Notes under the pieces: generated by a model
The model's database searches: none
What the model saw: the letters and a program-made list of their open reading frames with translations, nothing else
Told to the model about the DNA's origin: nothing
In this document: positions 25,246 to 32,260 of the stretch, piece after piece
How the letters are laid out: every line of letters starts with the position of its first letter
Position numbering within the stretch: position 1 is the stretch's first letter
From: Candidatus Omnitrophota bacterium
Lineage (GTDB): Bacteria > Omnitrophota > Gorgyraeia > B26-G9
NCBI GenBank assembly: GCA_022013205.1
Contig: JAKLQT010000223.1
Location: forward strand, 1 to 39,885
Direction: 5' to 3'
Length of the DNA: 39,885 nt
Translations under genes and position numbers: made by a program

Positions 25246-26007
25246 TTACTCTATGGTAATCCCGTTCAATTCGACATCTGCGTTCGTGCCTATAGTTACA
25301 GCACCTGAAATAACTGTTGGATAATCCGCGACAGAGCGTGTTATAAAAGAGGGGTCATATCCTCCCCTGATTTTATAACATTGGTATACACCGGGTGAGA
25401 TAAGAATATTTTCCTCTAACTTTGTCATCGTAATGGCTATTTCATCACTATCCTGCGCCTCATCAACCGCCTCTTGCAGAGATGAATACAAAATACTTTG
25501 CGTGAGATTTTTAATCGGATACCAAAGAGCCAACTGCTCTAAAATCTTCTGCGTACCGTCAGATGCCGTTCCTGTAGAGCGCAGGAACATACGCTTATCA
25601 TAAAAATCCCACGGGATAGACCCGCCGGAAGGATCTTTTTGCAGATAATCAATTTCCACAGTATAAAAACCATCCGCTATAGCCTGATTAGCATATAAGG
25701 TATAAAAAGCGTCCGGGGCATTAACATCAGGCGCCGTTACCGCATCTTTATTGATCTGGCCGTCAAGCCAAGAATCACTGTCTAAATACAAATTCAGCAT
25801 CGCCCTTTCTAATCCGGCTTTAGCAAAAAATACCGCCGCCTGCACCTGCTTTTCTTTCTGCAGATTCTTCTGATCATAAAGAGCGAGAAAAGTGTGGCTG
25901 GATAAATAAATCATAACCACAACAATTACTAAAATCACATTAATTAAAATCATGCCGCTATTTGAATTTATTAACGGCTTATATTTAATTGTCTTTTCCG
26001 TTTTCAT
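25246..26007 (-). CDS. PilX/GspK-like minor pilin with a truncated beta-helix-type tail
   Basis: 253 aa. Prepilin leader SNSG, cleaved before MILINVILVIVVVMIYL. The position-5 Glu is replaced by Asn, as in tip-most GspK-type pseudopilins. A helical body follows (AAVFFAKAGLERAMLNLYLD), then from about residue 170 a different module: SLQEAVDEAQDSDEIAI, IRGGYDPSFITRS, PTVISGAVTIGTNADVELN. That looks like the first rung of a right-handed beta-helix domain, and the protein stops right there (ITIE). Either it is a complete small tail, or a longer helix lost its rest. No further in-frame rungs follow the stop. It overlaps nothing and follows the GspJ-like gene by 7 nt. Confidence 0.75.
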   Translation of the reverse strand: MKTEKTIKYKPLINSNSGMILINVILVIVVVMIYLSSHTFLALYDQKNLQKEKQVQAAVFFAKAGLERAMLNLYLDSDSWLDGQINKDAVTAPDVNAPDAFYTLYANQAIADGFYTVEIDYLQKDPSGGSIPWDFYDKRMFLRSTGTASDGTQKILEQLALWYPIKNLTQSILYSSLQEAVDEAQDSDEIAITMTKLEENILISPGVYQCYKIRGGYDPSFITRSVADYPTVISGAVTIGTNADVELNGITIE

Positions 26008-26014
26008 CTGTTTT

Positions 26015-26638
26015 TCAGTTTTCCAAATAAACCAAGGCTGTATTCGACAAACTTATATCATGCCTGTCCGGGCCCTGTTTTCGCGCCGTACTTGTAATTT
26101 TTATACTGCCGAAGGGAACAGCTGCATCCAGCATAGGATCCGCAAACTGCAAATCAATAACCCTATATGCTATCTGTTGTTCACTGCCTGCGGCCGGAGA
26201 AAACGCCGCGTCTAAAATATCCCGCAATAAAAATTCACCTGTGGCGTCTAACCGATACCTTATATAATAATCCGCCGTACCGTCTGCACCCCATATTACA
26301 TTATAACCATTATCTAATCCAATTGGTATCTGAAAATAAATAATATCTGAACCATTTATTCCCGCCCCGTCCTGAATAGTAGTTTTTAGCGCTAAATTCG
26401 ATTCTTTCAATTCATTCGATATTGAGGAGATTACCCTCTGATTTTGCCGGTATAAATCTATCTGTATTCGTATCAGCCCGTTATATATATCATTTGTTCT
26501 TAACGCCGAATAAGCTATCCCCATAATAATAGAAAATATACCAAGCGCGACCATCATTTCGGCCAGGGTAAACCCGGTTCTTACTTTTATAAACCGATGC
26601 TTACGGATAACTGAAATCAATTGAAACTGGTCTCCCAT
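26015..26638 (-). CDS. GspJ/PilW-like minor pilin
   Basis: 207 aa. Prepilin site KVRTG|FTLAEMMVALGIFSIIM with Glu at +5. The leader is 22 residues, long but still plausible. Then a body with IQIDLYRQNQRVISSISNEL, typical of GspJ/PilW, and a beta-rich C-terminal part with YYIRYRLDATGEFLLRD. The leader segment FQLISVIRKHRFIKV resembles that of the neighbouring kelch pilin (FQIISDIRAYQVIKI), so the two genes probably arose by duplication. It is a predicted minor pilin that primes or caps the fibre. Confidence 0.82.
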   Translation of the reverse strand: MGDQFQLISVIRKHRFIKVRTGFTLAEMMVALGIFSIIMGIAYSALRTNDIYNGLIRIQIDLYRQNQRVISSISNELKESNLALKTTIQDGAGINGSDIIYFQIPIGLDNGYNVIWGADGTADYYIRYRLDATGEFLLRDILDAAFSPAAGSEQQIAYRVIDLQFADPMLDAAVPFGSIKITSTARKQGPDRHDISLSNTALVYLEN

Positions 26639-26691
26639 AATCTTTCTATCCTGCCGATTTAAATTTTCATAACTTTCTATTAATTTTTAAG

Positions 26692-28158
26692 TTACGGCCC
26701 GCCCAAATATATTTTTCCCAGTTTATCTTTATCCGTAATAAGCTCCAAAAACTTAACCGGCGAATCTATTTCTCCATTACTATTTATATCTTCTCCGGCA
26801 TCAAGGGCACCATTAAAATTCGTATCCTCACCGATAATTCGGCCGCTCTTATCCTGCCAGCAAAAACTAATTACTGCCTCTAAGAGCCGATTATAACCCG
26901 CGCAGGACCAAACATCGTTGCTTATACCCACCCCATCAATATTCCCTCCCATTACCCACAATATATTATTATAAACTAAAGCGAGAAAACTTTGTCTTGG
27001 CCCCCAGGAAGCAGCAGCTGCTGCTTCAGTCCAATATACTCCATCAGTAGAATACCATACATCATCCTTAAACGGGCCAGAACTTGTTCCTCCGATCACC
27101 CACATTTTATTATCATAAACCACTGCTTCATGACTCATTCTTTGATCCCACCCGGCACTTGCCGTTGCCTGCGTCCAGGTTATGCCGTCAGAAGAATACC
27201 AAACGTCATTTGTTCCGCCAAAAAAATTACCTCCAAGATGCCACATCTTATTATTATAAACCAAAGAAGCATGTAAATTTCTTTGTCCCCAGGCAGCTGC
27301 TGCTGTCGCTTGAGTCCATGTAATTCCATCCGAAGAATACCACACATCACTAAAGATTCCCGCGGAATTGCCTCCCAACACCCACATTTTATCATCATAG
27401 GCCAAAGCGGTATGAGCGCTTCTTGCCGGCCAGGCCGCCGCTGCTGTTGCCATTACCCAGTTTACCCCATCCGTAGAATACCAGACATCATTTAAAAAAA
27501 TAGAGGCAGCATTTACCCCCCCCATCACCCACATCTTATTGTCATAAACTAAGCAGGTAAACCCTGCTCTTTTCTGCCAATTCGCTGAAGGTGTTGCTTG
27601 CAGCCAGGTTATACCGTCAGAGGAATACCACACATCTCCCTTTACCGTAGGGATAGGCCCTGAACTGCCTCCCATTATCCACATCTTATTATCGTAAACC
27701 ACACCCCCGAAATTAATTCTTTCTACCCAGGACGGATCAGCAATAACCAAATTTTCCCCGCCTCCATAAAGTGCGGGCCTATCAATTAATTCTATATTTC
27801 CCTTGCCGGTTAAGCCTGTAATATCAAAGGTATTTCCCGGGGTTCCGCCAGAGACATAATCAACCATTATTTTGTCAAAATCATGCGCTTTAATCTGTTC
27901 TAATATGTTTTTTACCTCGTTAGCGGCAAGATGAGTATCCCGGCTTTGCTCGCTCAAATTAAGCGTTTTATTAAAAGTGCTTAAAAAAGCGGCTAAAACA
28001 GATATTAATATCGCGCTGGATACCAAAAGTTCAATAAGGGTGAAACCTCTCCTTATTTTTATAACCTGATACGCGCGGATATCTGAAATAATTTGAAACT
28101 TGTTAAAATTTGTTAAAATTTGTTGTTTGAAATTCGATGAAAATTTATTGAGATTCAT
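26692..28158 (-). CDS. Minor pilin with an inserted six-repeat kelch propeller
   Basis: 488 aa from ATG at 28158; the frame is open to a TTG at 28212, inside a dispersed repeat, which I reject. Prepilin site IRRG|FTLIELLVSSAILISVL with Glu at +5, after a 38-residue leader. The PilV/GspI-like body runs to about residue 125 (KGNIELIDRP). Then six repeats of about 47 residues (144-417; DNA about 26899-27729), each with R-x-x-H/F-x-x-VYDNKMWVMGG followed by NDVWYSSDGITW, a kelch beta-propeller pattern. The pilin sheet then resumes (LLEAVISFCWQDKSGRII) with a Ca-type loop DTNFNGALDAGEDINSNGE. So a propeller is inserted in a loop of the pilin rather than appended. Confidence 0.85.
   Translation of the reverse strand: MNLNKFSSNFKQQILTNFNKFQIISDIRAYQVIKIRRGFTLIELLVSSAILISVLAAFLSTFNKTLNLSEQSRDTHLAANEVKNILEQIKAHDFDKIMVDYVSGGTPGNTFDITGLTGKGNIELIDRPALYGGGENLVIADPSWVERINFGGVVYDNKMWIMGGSSGPIPTVKGDVWYSSDGITWLQATPSANWQKRAGFTCLVYDNKMWVMGGVNAASIFLNDVWYSTDGVNWVMATAAAAWPARSAHTALAYDDKMWVLGGNSAGIFSDVWYSSDGITWTQATAAAAWGQRNLHASLVYNNKMWHLGGNFFGGTNDVWYSSDGITWTQATASAGWDQRMSHEAVVYDNKMWVIGGTSSGPFKDDVWYSTDGVYWTEAAAAASWGPRQSFLALVYNNILWVMGGNIDGVGISNDVWSCAGYNRLLEAVISFCWQDKSGRIIGEDTNFNGALDAGEDINSNGEIDSPVKFLELITDKDKLGKIYLGGP
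26899..27729 (-). repeat. Six tandem ~141-bp kelch-coding repeats
   Basis: Each repeat codes one predicted propeller blade. The DNA copies remain similar (for example gtagaataccagacatca-like segments recur), suggesting recent tandem growth or homogenisation. Six blades would close a six-bladed propeller. Confidence 0.8.
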
Positions 28159-28187
28159 GAAATTTATTGTCCTTTGCGTTATAATCC

Positions 28188-28210
28188 TTTTTATTCTCAC
28201 ACAAAGCCGC
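28188..28210. repeat. Dispersed 23-bp repeat, copy 2
   Basis: Exact match to 11373-11395. It overlaps the extreme, probably untranslated, upstream part of the kelch pilin frame. Confidence 0.7.
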
Positions 28211-28212
28211 AA

Positions 28213-28438
28213 AGATCACAGAGTTTTTATTCAACATCTTTGTTTACCCAGATAGAGAACGGTTACCTGAGACAACCGTCAAAGTCTTAAGATGAATTAT
28301 CTCTAATGAGGTTTATAATGCTTAAATCCTGCCTTTTGTTTTCTGCCCTTCTTTGTGCCTTGGTGTCTTTGTGTGATTATTTTATTTATTTTTCTATTTC
28401 AACCAATTTCCATAAATTTCAATGCGTTTCTAATATTA
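28213..28438. other. Intergenic spacer between pilC and the kelch pilin
   Basis: No gene. Contains a ttggtgtctttgtgtga unit (28361-28377), which reads as the reverse of the cacaaagccgcaaag type repeat at its other end. Near pilC there is accaatttccataaatttcaatg (28402 onward), similar to the spacer before the DUF433 gene (ccaccaatttcaatgaattt, about 32239-32258). These look like dispersed repeats. Confidence 0.45.
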
Positions 28439-29638
28439 TCAGCCTCCTATAATTTCTGTCATCTTCAATATCGGCAAAAACATGGCCACAACGATTCCTC
28501 CGACAACTAAGCCGAGGAAAATTATAATAAACGGCTCGATTAAAGACATCATATTATTCACCGTCGCGTCTACCTGGTCTTCATAAAAAAAACCTATTTT
28601 AGTAAGCATAAGTTCCAATTCCCCGCTTTCCTCTCCTACCCCGATCATTTCCACAACCATTTGAGTGAAAACACCTTCTTTACTTAATTGCAAAGCGATT
28701 CTTTCTCCTTTGCTTACTTGATCTCTTACCCTAATAATTGCCGCCTCAATAACGCTATTGTCAACCGTAGAGGACACTATATCCAACGCGTTTAATATAG
28801 GTATGCCGCTTTTTAAAAGAGTCGCTAAGGTCTGGCTAAAACGCGCGATGATTAATTTTTGAAAAAGAGCTCCAAATACCGGCAATTTTAATTTAAAAGC
28901 ATCAAAATTTATTCTCCCCTTTGGAGTTCTAATATAATTACCGATTCCCGCCAAAGCAAGCCCTATCCCGATAATAACTACTAATACATATTTTCGCATT
29001 ACATTACTGAAATCGATCAAAAGCTGTGTAGGCAAGGGTAATCGCGTGTTTAAGGAATTAAAAATTTCCTCAAACCCGGGAATAACTTTAAAAATCAGAA
29101 ACGACACAATTATTACAGCTACGATAATAATTGCCGCCGGATAAACTAATGCTGATTTTACACGATTGACAATCTTATTATTCTTTTCTATATAACTCGC
29201 CAGGCGCTCAAGGATTTCATTCAAAGCGCCGCTTGTTTCCCCGGCGTTGACCATACGCGTATACAGCGAAGCAAAAACACGCGGATAATTCCCCAGGGCG
29301 TCTGAAAGGCTGCTGCCTGATTCGATCAAATTACGAATATCAACAGATATTTCACGCATTTCCCCGTTTTTAAACTGTCCGGATAAAATAGTCAACCCTT
29401 TTGTTAAAGGAATACCCGCTCCTACCAAAGTAGAAAGCTGGCGGAAAAACAAAGCTAGTTGCTCTTCATTAACTTTTTTAGCTTTAACCCCTCGCTTTGA
29501 GTCCCCTTTACCAACAGAGAGAACCACCAGATTTTGCTGCCGTAGAATAACCATCGCTTCCTGAGCGTCCTTGGCAATAATGCTTCCGGTTTTGCCCTTT
29601 CCTGATACTTCTTTAGCTTTATAACTAAATGTAGGCAT
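28439..29638 (-). CDS. pilC: Type IV pilus / type II secretion platform protein PilC (GspF)
   Basis: 399 aa, full length. N-terminal SYKAKEVSGKGKTG-type start, two homologous GspF domains (RQLSTLVGAGIPLTKGLTIL, and later RFSQTLATLLKSGIPILNAL) with three transmembrane segments. Ends MFLPILKMTEIIGG, close to the usual family ending. PilC is the inner-membrane rotor driven by PilB. Its ATG lies 1 nt behind the stop of beta-helix gene 1, so the two must be on one message. Confidence 0.93.
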   Translation of the reverse strand: MPTFSYKAKEVSGKGKTGSIIAKDAQEAMVILRQQNLVVLSVGKGDSKRGVKAKKVNEEQLALFFRQLSTLVGAGIPLTKGLTILSGQFKNGEMREISVDIRNLIESGSSLSDALGNYPRVFASLYTRMVNAGETSGALNEILERLASYIEKNNKIVNRVKSALVYPAAIIIVAVIIVSFLIFKVIPGFEEIFNSLNTRLPLPTQLLIDFSNVMRKYVLVVIIGIGLALAGIGNYIRTPKGRINFDAFKLKLPVFGALFQKLIIARFSQTLATLLKSGIPILNALDIVSSTVDNSVIEAAIIRVRDQVSKGERIALQLSKEGVFTQMVVEMIGVGEESGELELMLTKIGFFYEDQVDATVNNMMSLIEPFIIIFLGLVVGGIVVAMFLPILKMTEIIGG

Positions 29639-29639
29639 T

Positions 29640-31460
29640 TTAGTTGTCCGCGTATCCTGTCTCTACCCAGGCTGTACCATTCCAAATTAACATTAAAATA
29701 TCGTTTTGATATAAATCTAAAGGATTAGTATGTAATCTTGTACTCGCATCCGTGCTCAGGCGAACCATAAAGGCTGTTGTGTTTTCAAGGATAAGAATAT
29801 CTCCCGCGGACTTGCCAGCAGCGATACCAGGACTGCCTAAACTAACATCTCCGAGAGGGGAAAGCCGGAGATAACTGGTCGGGCCATCAGGTGTTAAGGT
29901 ACTCCCATTTACCAGTCCCGTATAACCGCTTCCCGGCTCTAAGGTAATCCTGGTTTTGTCAGTATATTGGGTGTTAATGCCATTATCATAAACAGGCGCA
30001 GCATAAATAGAACCGCTAAAAGTCCCTGTTATCATATTGCCGTTTAGGTAGTTATCAGAACCGCTCCATAACCTGATTCCATTTTCAACAGCAGCTAAGG
30101 AATTCATAATGCGATTACTGGTAATAATATTTTTACTGCCAGTGATATATATATTGGATCTCTCCCCGCCGCTGCCGTTATTGTCAAAAATAATATTCCC
30201 AGCTATAACATTGGCATTACTGTCAGACAGTCTAATCCCCTTATAAGTATTATTTGCGATAGTGTTTCCTGAAATTAAATTATACCCATAAAGAAGTATT
30301 GTTTCACTGCAAAAAGTTTCATCTATCCAGCATCCTCTTTCTAACCCAATACCATTTCCGATATTTGAACTAATATAATTATTACAAACAACGTTAAAAA
30401 CGCTATAGTATAAGTTTATCCCATTCCCATTATTAGCCTGGATAATATTATTTAAAATAATATTATTCCTGGCTTGCTCGCCAGAACCATCTATATTAAT
30501 ACCGGTTCCCCCATTTTGAATAATATTATCCGAGATAGTGTTGTAATTAAAGCGAGCCGCGCAGCCCGCGGAGTTTGTTTTCGCATATATACCACCCTTA
30601 GAATTATCAGTTATAATATTGTTTGAAATAACCTGATAATATATATAATAATTTGAATAAGTATAAATGCCATAACCAGCATTATAACCTATATTGTTAT
30701 CGGTAATAATATTTCCATAACTGGGCCCGCTGCCGCTGTTAATAATAATACCGGTTCCGTTCATATCCTCAATCCACACATTATTAATCTTTGAATAATA
30801 AGCCGCATGCAGATGTATACCGTTATTATTTGTTCCTGTTTGACTGTTTCCATCAATCATAAGCTGCGAAATTAAAATCCCGTCTATTAAATACACATAA
30901 ATTGCGCTAACACTACTTGCTCCAGACGCAATCTTTAATACCGTTCCTTTTCCTGTTCCGATTATCGCCTTTCCAGAATCATCAGGCGCGGTACTATCCA
31001 GATTTATTGAAGCAGAGATATTATAGGTTCCTTCTAAAAGATACACTGCTCCTCCGTTTGTCCCTAAATCATCAATCGCGGCTTGAATCTCTACCTGGTC
31101 ATCTGTGCCGTCGCAGACATAGTCTGCCCTGGTTGTATCCACTGAATCTGACGCGGCAACGATTCTGGCTACTATCGCGGCATCATCGCCCCCTGCGCTT
31201 GAAAATTCCTGCCATGCTGTCCCATCATAATAATACGGTTTATCATCATTATCGTCATAATATACCTGCCCTTCCGCGGGAGATGACGGCGCTGGATCCT
31301 GCGGATTAAAAATCAATGTTTCACTTCGTACATCAGCCGGAACTTCAAGCCGGGCGAAAACCTGTCCACAGTCAAAAGTCAGAAGTCCATAGCTGACAGC
31401 TAATAGCCAAAAGAAAAGAGTTCTGAGTTTTGAGTGATGAGTTATAAGTTTTGAGTTCAT
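29640..31460 (-). CDS. Secreted right-handed beta-helix protein 1
   Basis: 606 aa. Signal peptide (LLAVSYGLLTFDCGQVFA). A short module follows, PAEGQVYYDDNDDKPYYYDG, which ends in TAWQEF. Then a pectate-lyase-3-like start (YVCDGTDDQVEIQAAIDDLG, GGAVYLLEGTYNI), and about 300 residues of NosD-like beta-helix rungs rich in N-x-I-x-x-N (ISGNTIANNTYKGIRLSDSN). The C-terminal module ends in LIWNGTAWVETGYADN. No catalytic set for polysaccharide cleavage is visible; a binding or structural surface role is equally possible. Directly followed by pilC. Paralogues: 32261-34054 and 35047-36828. Confidence 0.85.
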   Translation of the reverse strand: MNSKLITHHSKLRTLFFWLLAVSYGLLTFDCGQVFARLEVPADVRSETLIFNPQDPAPSSPAEGQVYYDDNDDKPYYYDGTAWQEFSSAGGDDAAIVARIVAASDSVDTTRADYVCDGTDDQVEIQAAIDDLGTNGGAVYLLEGTYNISASINLDSTAPDDSGKAIIGTGKGTVLKIASGASSVSAIYVYLIDGILISQLMIDGNSQTGTNNNGIHLHAAYYSKINNVWIEDMNGTGIIINSGSGPSYGNIITDNNIGYNAGYGIYTYSNYYIYYQVISNNIITDNSKGGIYAKTNSAGCAARFNYNTISDNIIQNGGTGINIDGSGEQARNNIILNNIIQANNGNGINLYYSVFNVVCNNYISSNIGNGIGLERGCWIDETFCSETILLYGYNLISGNTIANNTYKGIRLSDSNANVIAGNIIFDNNGSGGERSNIYITGSKNIITSNRIMNSLAAVENGIRLWSGSDNYLNGNMITGTFSGSIYAAPVYDNGINTQYTDKTRITLEPGSGYTGLVNGSTLTPDGPTSYLRLSPLGDVSLGSPGIAAGKSAGDILILENTTAFMVRLSTDASTRLHTNPLDLYQNDILMLIWNGTAWVETGYADN

Positions 31461-31526
31461 TTTTTACGGTCTCTATCCTCTGGTTAAATTTCTATTACCA
31501 ATCCTGGCATTTTCCGTTTTTTTGTT
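31461..31526 (-). repeat. Cassette leader repeat, copy 1
   Basis: About 66 nt upstream of beta-helix gene 1, matching 34935-34999 at most positions; the best block is ATTTAACCAGAGGATAGAGA followed by nnGTAAAAAATGAA. The second copy precedes an unrelated gene (DUF6922). The conserved GAGGATAGAGA may be a distant ribosome binding site. Confidence 0.65.
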
Positions 31527-31541
31527 TCTCTGCCTTTTTAG

Positions 31542-31598
31542 CTAGTTGTCAACATACTTCATCTCCAGCCACTTAGAGCCGTTCCGGATTAACTCCTT
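31542..31598 (-). pseudogene. C-terminal remnant of a fourth beta-helix gene
   Basis: Eighteen codons then TAG: KELIRNGSKWLEMKYVDN, aligned to the ends of the three intact paralogues (LIWNGTRWLEMKWTDN, LLWNGTDWLETDWADN, LIWNGTAWVETGYADN). The frame is closed a codon or two upstream. It starts 13 nt behind the DUF5615 toxin gene, the same relative place that beta-helix gene 2 has behind the AbiEii-like gene. The rest of the gene is gone. Confidence 0.8.
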
Positions 31599-31611
31599 CG
31601 TCTAATTTGAT

Positions 31612-31956
31612 TTACTTGTAATCACTAATCCAGATTAACCGGCCTTTTACCTTTTCTAAAGAAGCGGCTGCTAAAAATTTAAGCAGCCGTCTTAAAAGTA
31701 AAGAAAAAGAAGTCTGGTTGCTTAATATTATTCCAAAATGCGCGCCCTTCAATTTTTTATGCAGCTTAGCAAAATCTTTTATATTATGAGTTAGAATCGC
31801 CCTCTTTTCTTTTATGGCCATCCTTAATTGCGCTTCATCAGATAAACCAAAGAGCCTTTTTTCAATACAACTCATTACATCATAACCCCTGATTCTTAAG
31901 ACTTCAGCTAATAAAGGCCTTATGTCTTCATCTAGATAAATTTTTACTTTTTCCAT
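31612..31956 (-). CDS. DUF5615 PIN-like toxin
   Basis: 114 aa. PIN-like fold family DUF5615. Seen: KIYLDEDIRPLLAEVLRIRG with the acidic YLDED motif, a central DEAQLRMAIKEKRAILTHN (usual form TxDxDF, here THNIKDF) and GIILSNQ. Predicted RNase toxin paired with the DUF433 antitoxin whose end it overlaps by 13 nt. The Asn in THN replaces an Asp common in the family, so activity is uncertain. A beta-helix remnant follows immediately. Confidence 0.82.
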   Translation of the reverse strand: MEKVKIYLDEDIRPLLAEVLRIRGYDVMSCIEKRLFGLSDEAQLRMAIKEKRAILTHNIKDFAKLHKKLKGAHFGIILSNQTSFSLLLRRLLKFLAAASLEKVKGRLIWISDYK

Positions 31957-32210
31957 ATTTCCTCTTTTTGTTTTTCAAGTAAAGCCTCGATTTCTTCTTT
32001 ATGGTCATAATAATAAGAAAGGGCATCGTAAATAGCTGCTAAAGAAAGTTGAGGAAACTCTTTAACCAATTCTTCCGGCAGCATTCCTTCTTTAATTATG
32101 TAAAATACGATTGACCTTGCCGGAAAACGTGTACCCTTAATAATCGGCTCTCCTCCTTGAATTTTAATATCATGGGTTATATAGCAATGATTCATAAAAG
32201 TCTTGGCCAT
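31944..32210 (-). CDS. DUF433 antitoxin
   Basis: 88 aa. DUF433 domain: begins ITHDIKIQGGEPIIKGTRFP, followed by ARSIVFYIIKEG and FPQLSLAAIYDALSYYYDHK, the family's helix-turn-helix-like core. It ends in a Lys/Glu-rich helix. DUF433 with DUF5615 is a recurrent toxin-antitoxin-like pair; the antitoxin gene is first and overlaps the toxin gene, as usual. It lies 50 nt behind beta-helix gene 2. Confidence 0.85.
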   Translation of the reverse strand: MAKTFMNHCYITHDIKIQGGEPIIKGTRFPARSIVFYIIKEGMLPEELVKEFPQLSLAAIYDALSYYYDHKEEIEALLEKQKEEIWKK

Positions 32211-32260
32211 TTATTTTACCTCCATTTTTCTTAATCTCCACCAATTTCAATGAATTTCTA

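Noticed and set aside
26899..27729. CRISPR-like regular repeats
   Set aside because: The period is about 141 bp, in frame, and codes kelch blades; there are no short palindromic repeats with spacers.
28159..28212. N-terminal extension of the kelch pilin to a TTG
   Set aside because: These codons lie largely in the dispersed 23-bp repeat, and they would make an implausibly long prepilin leader.
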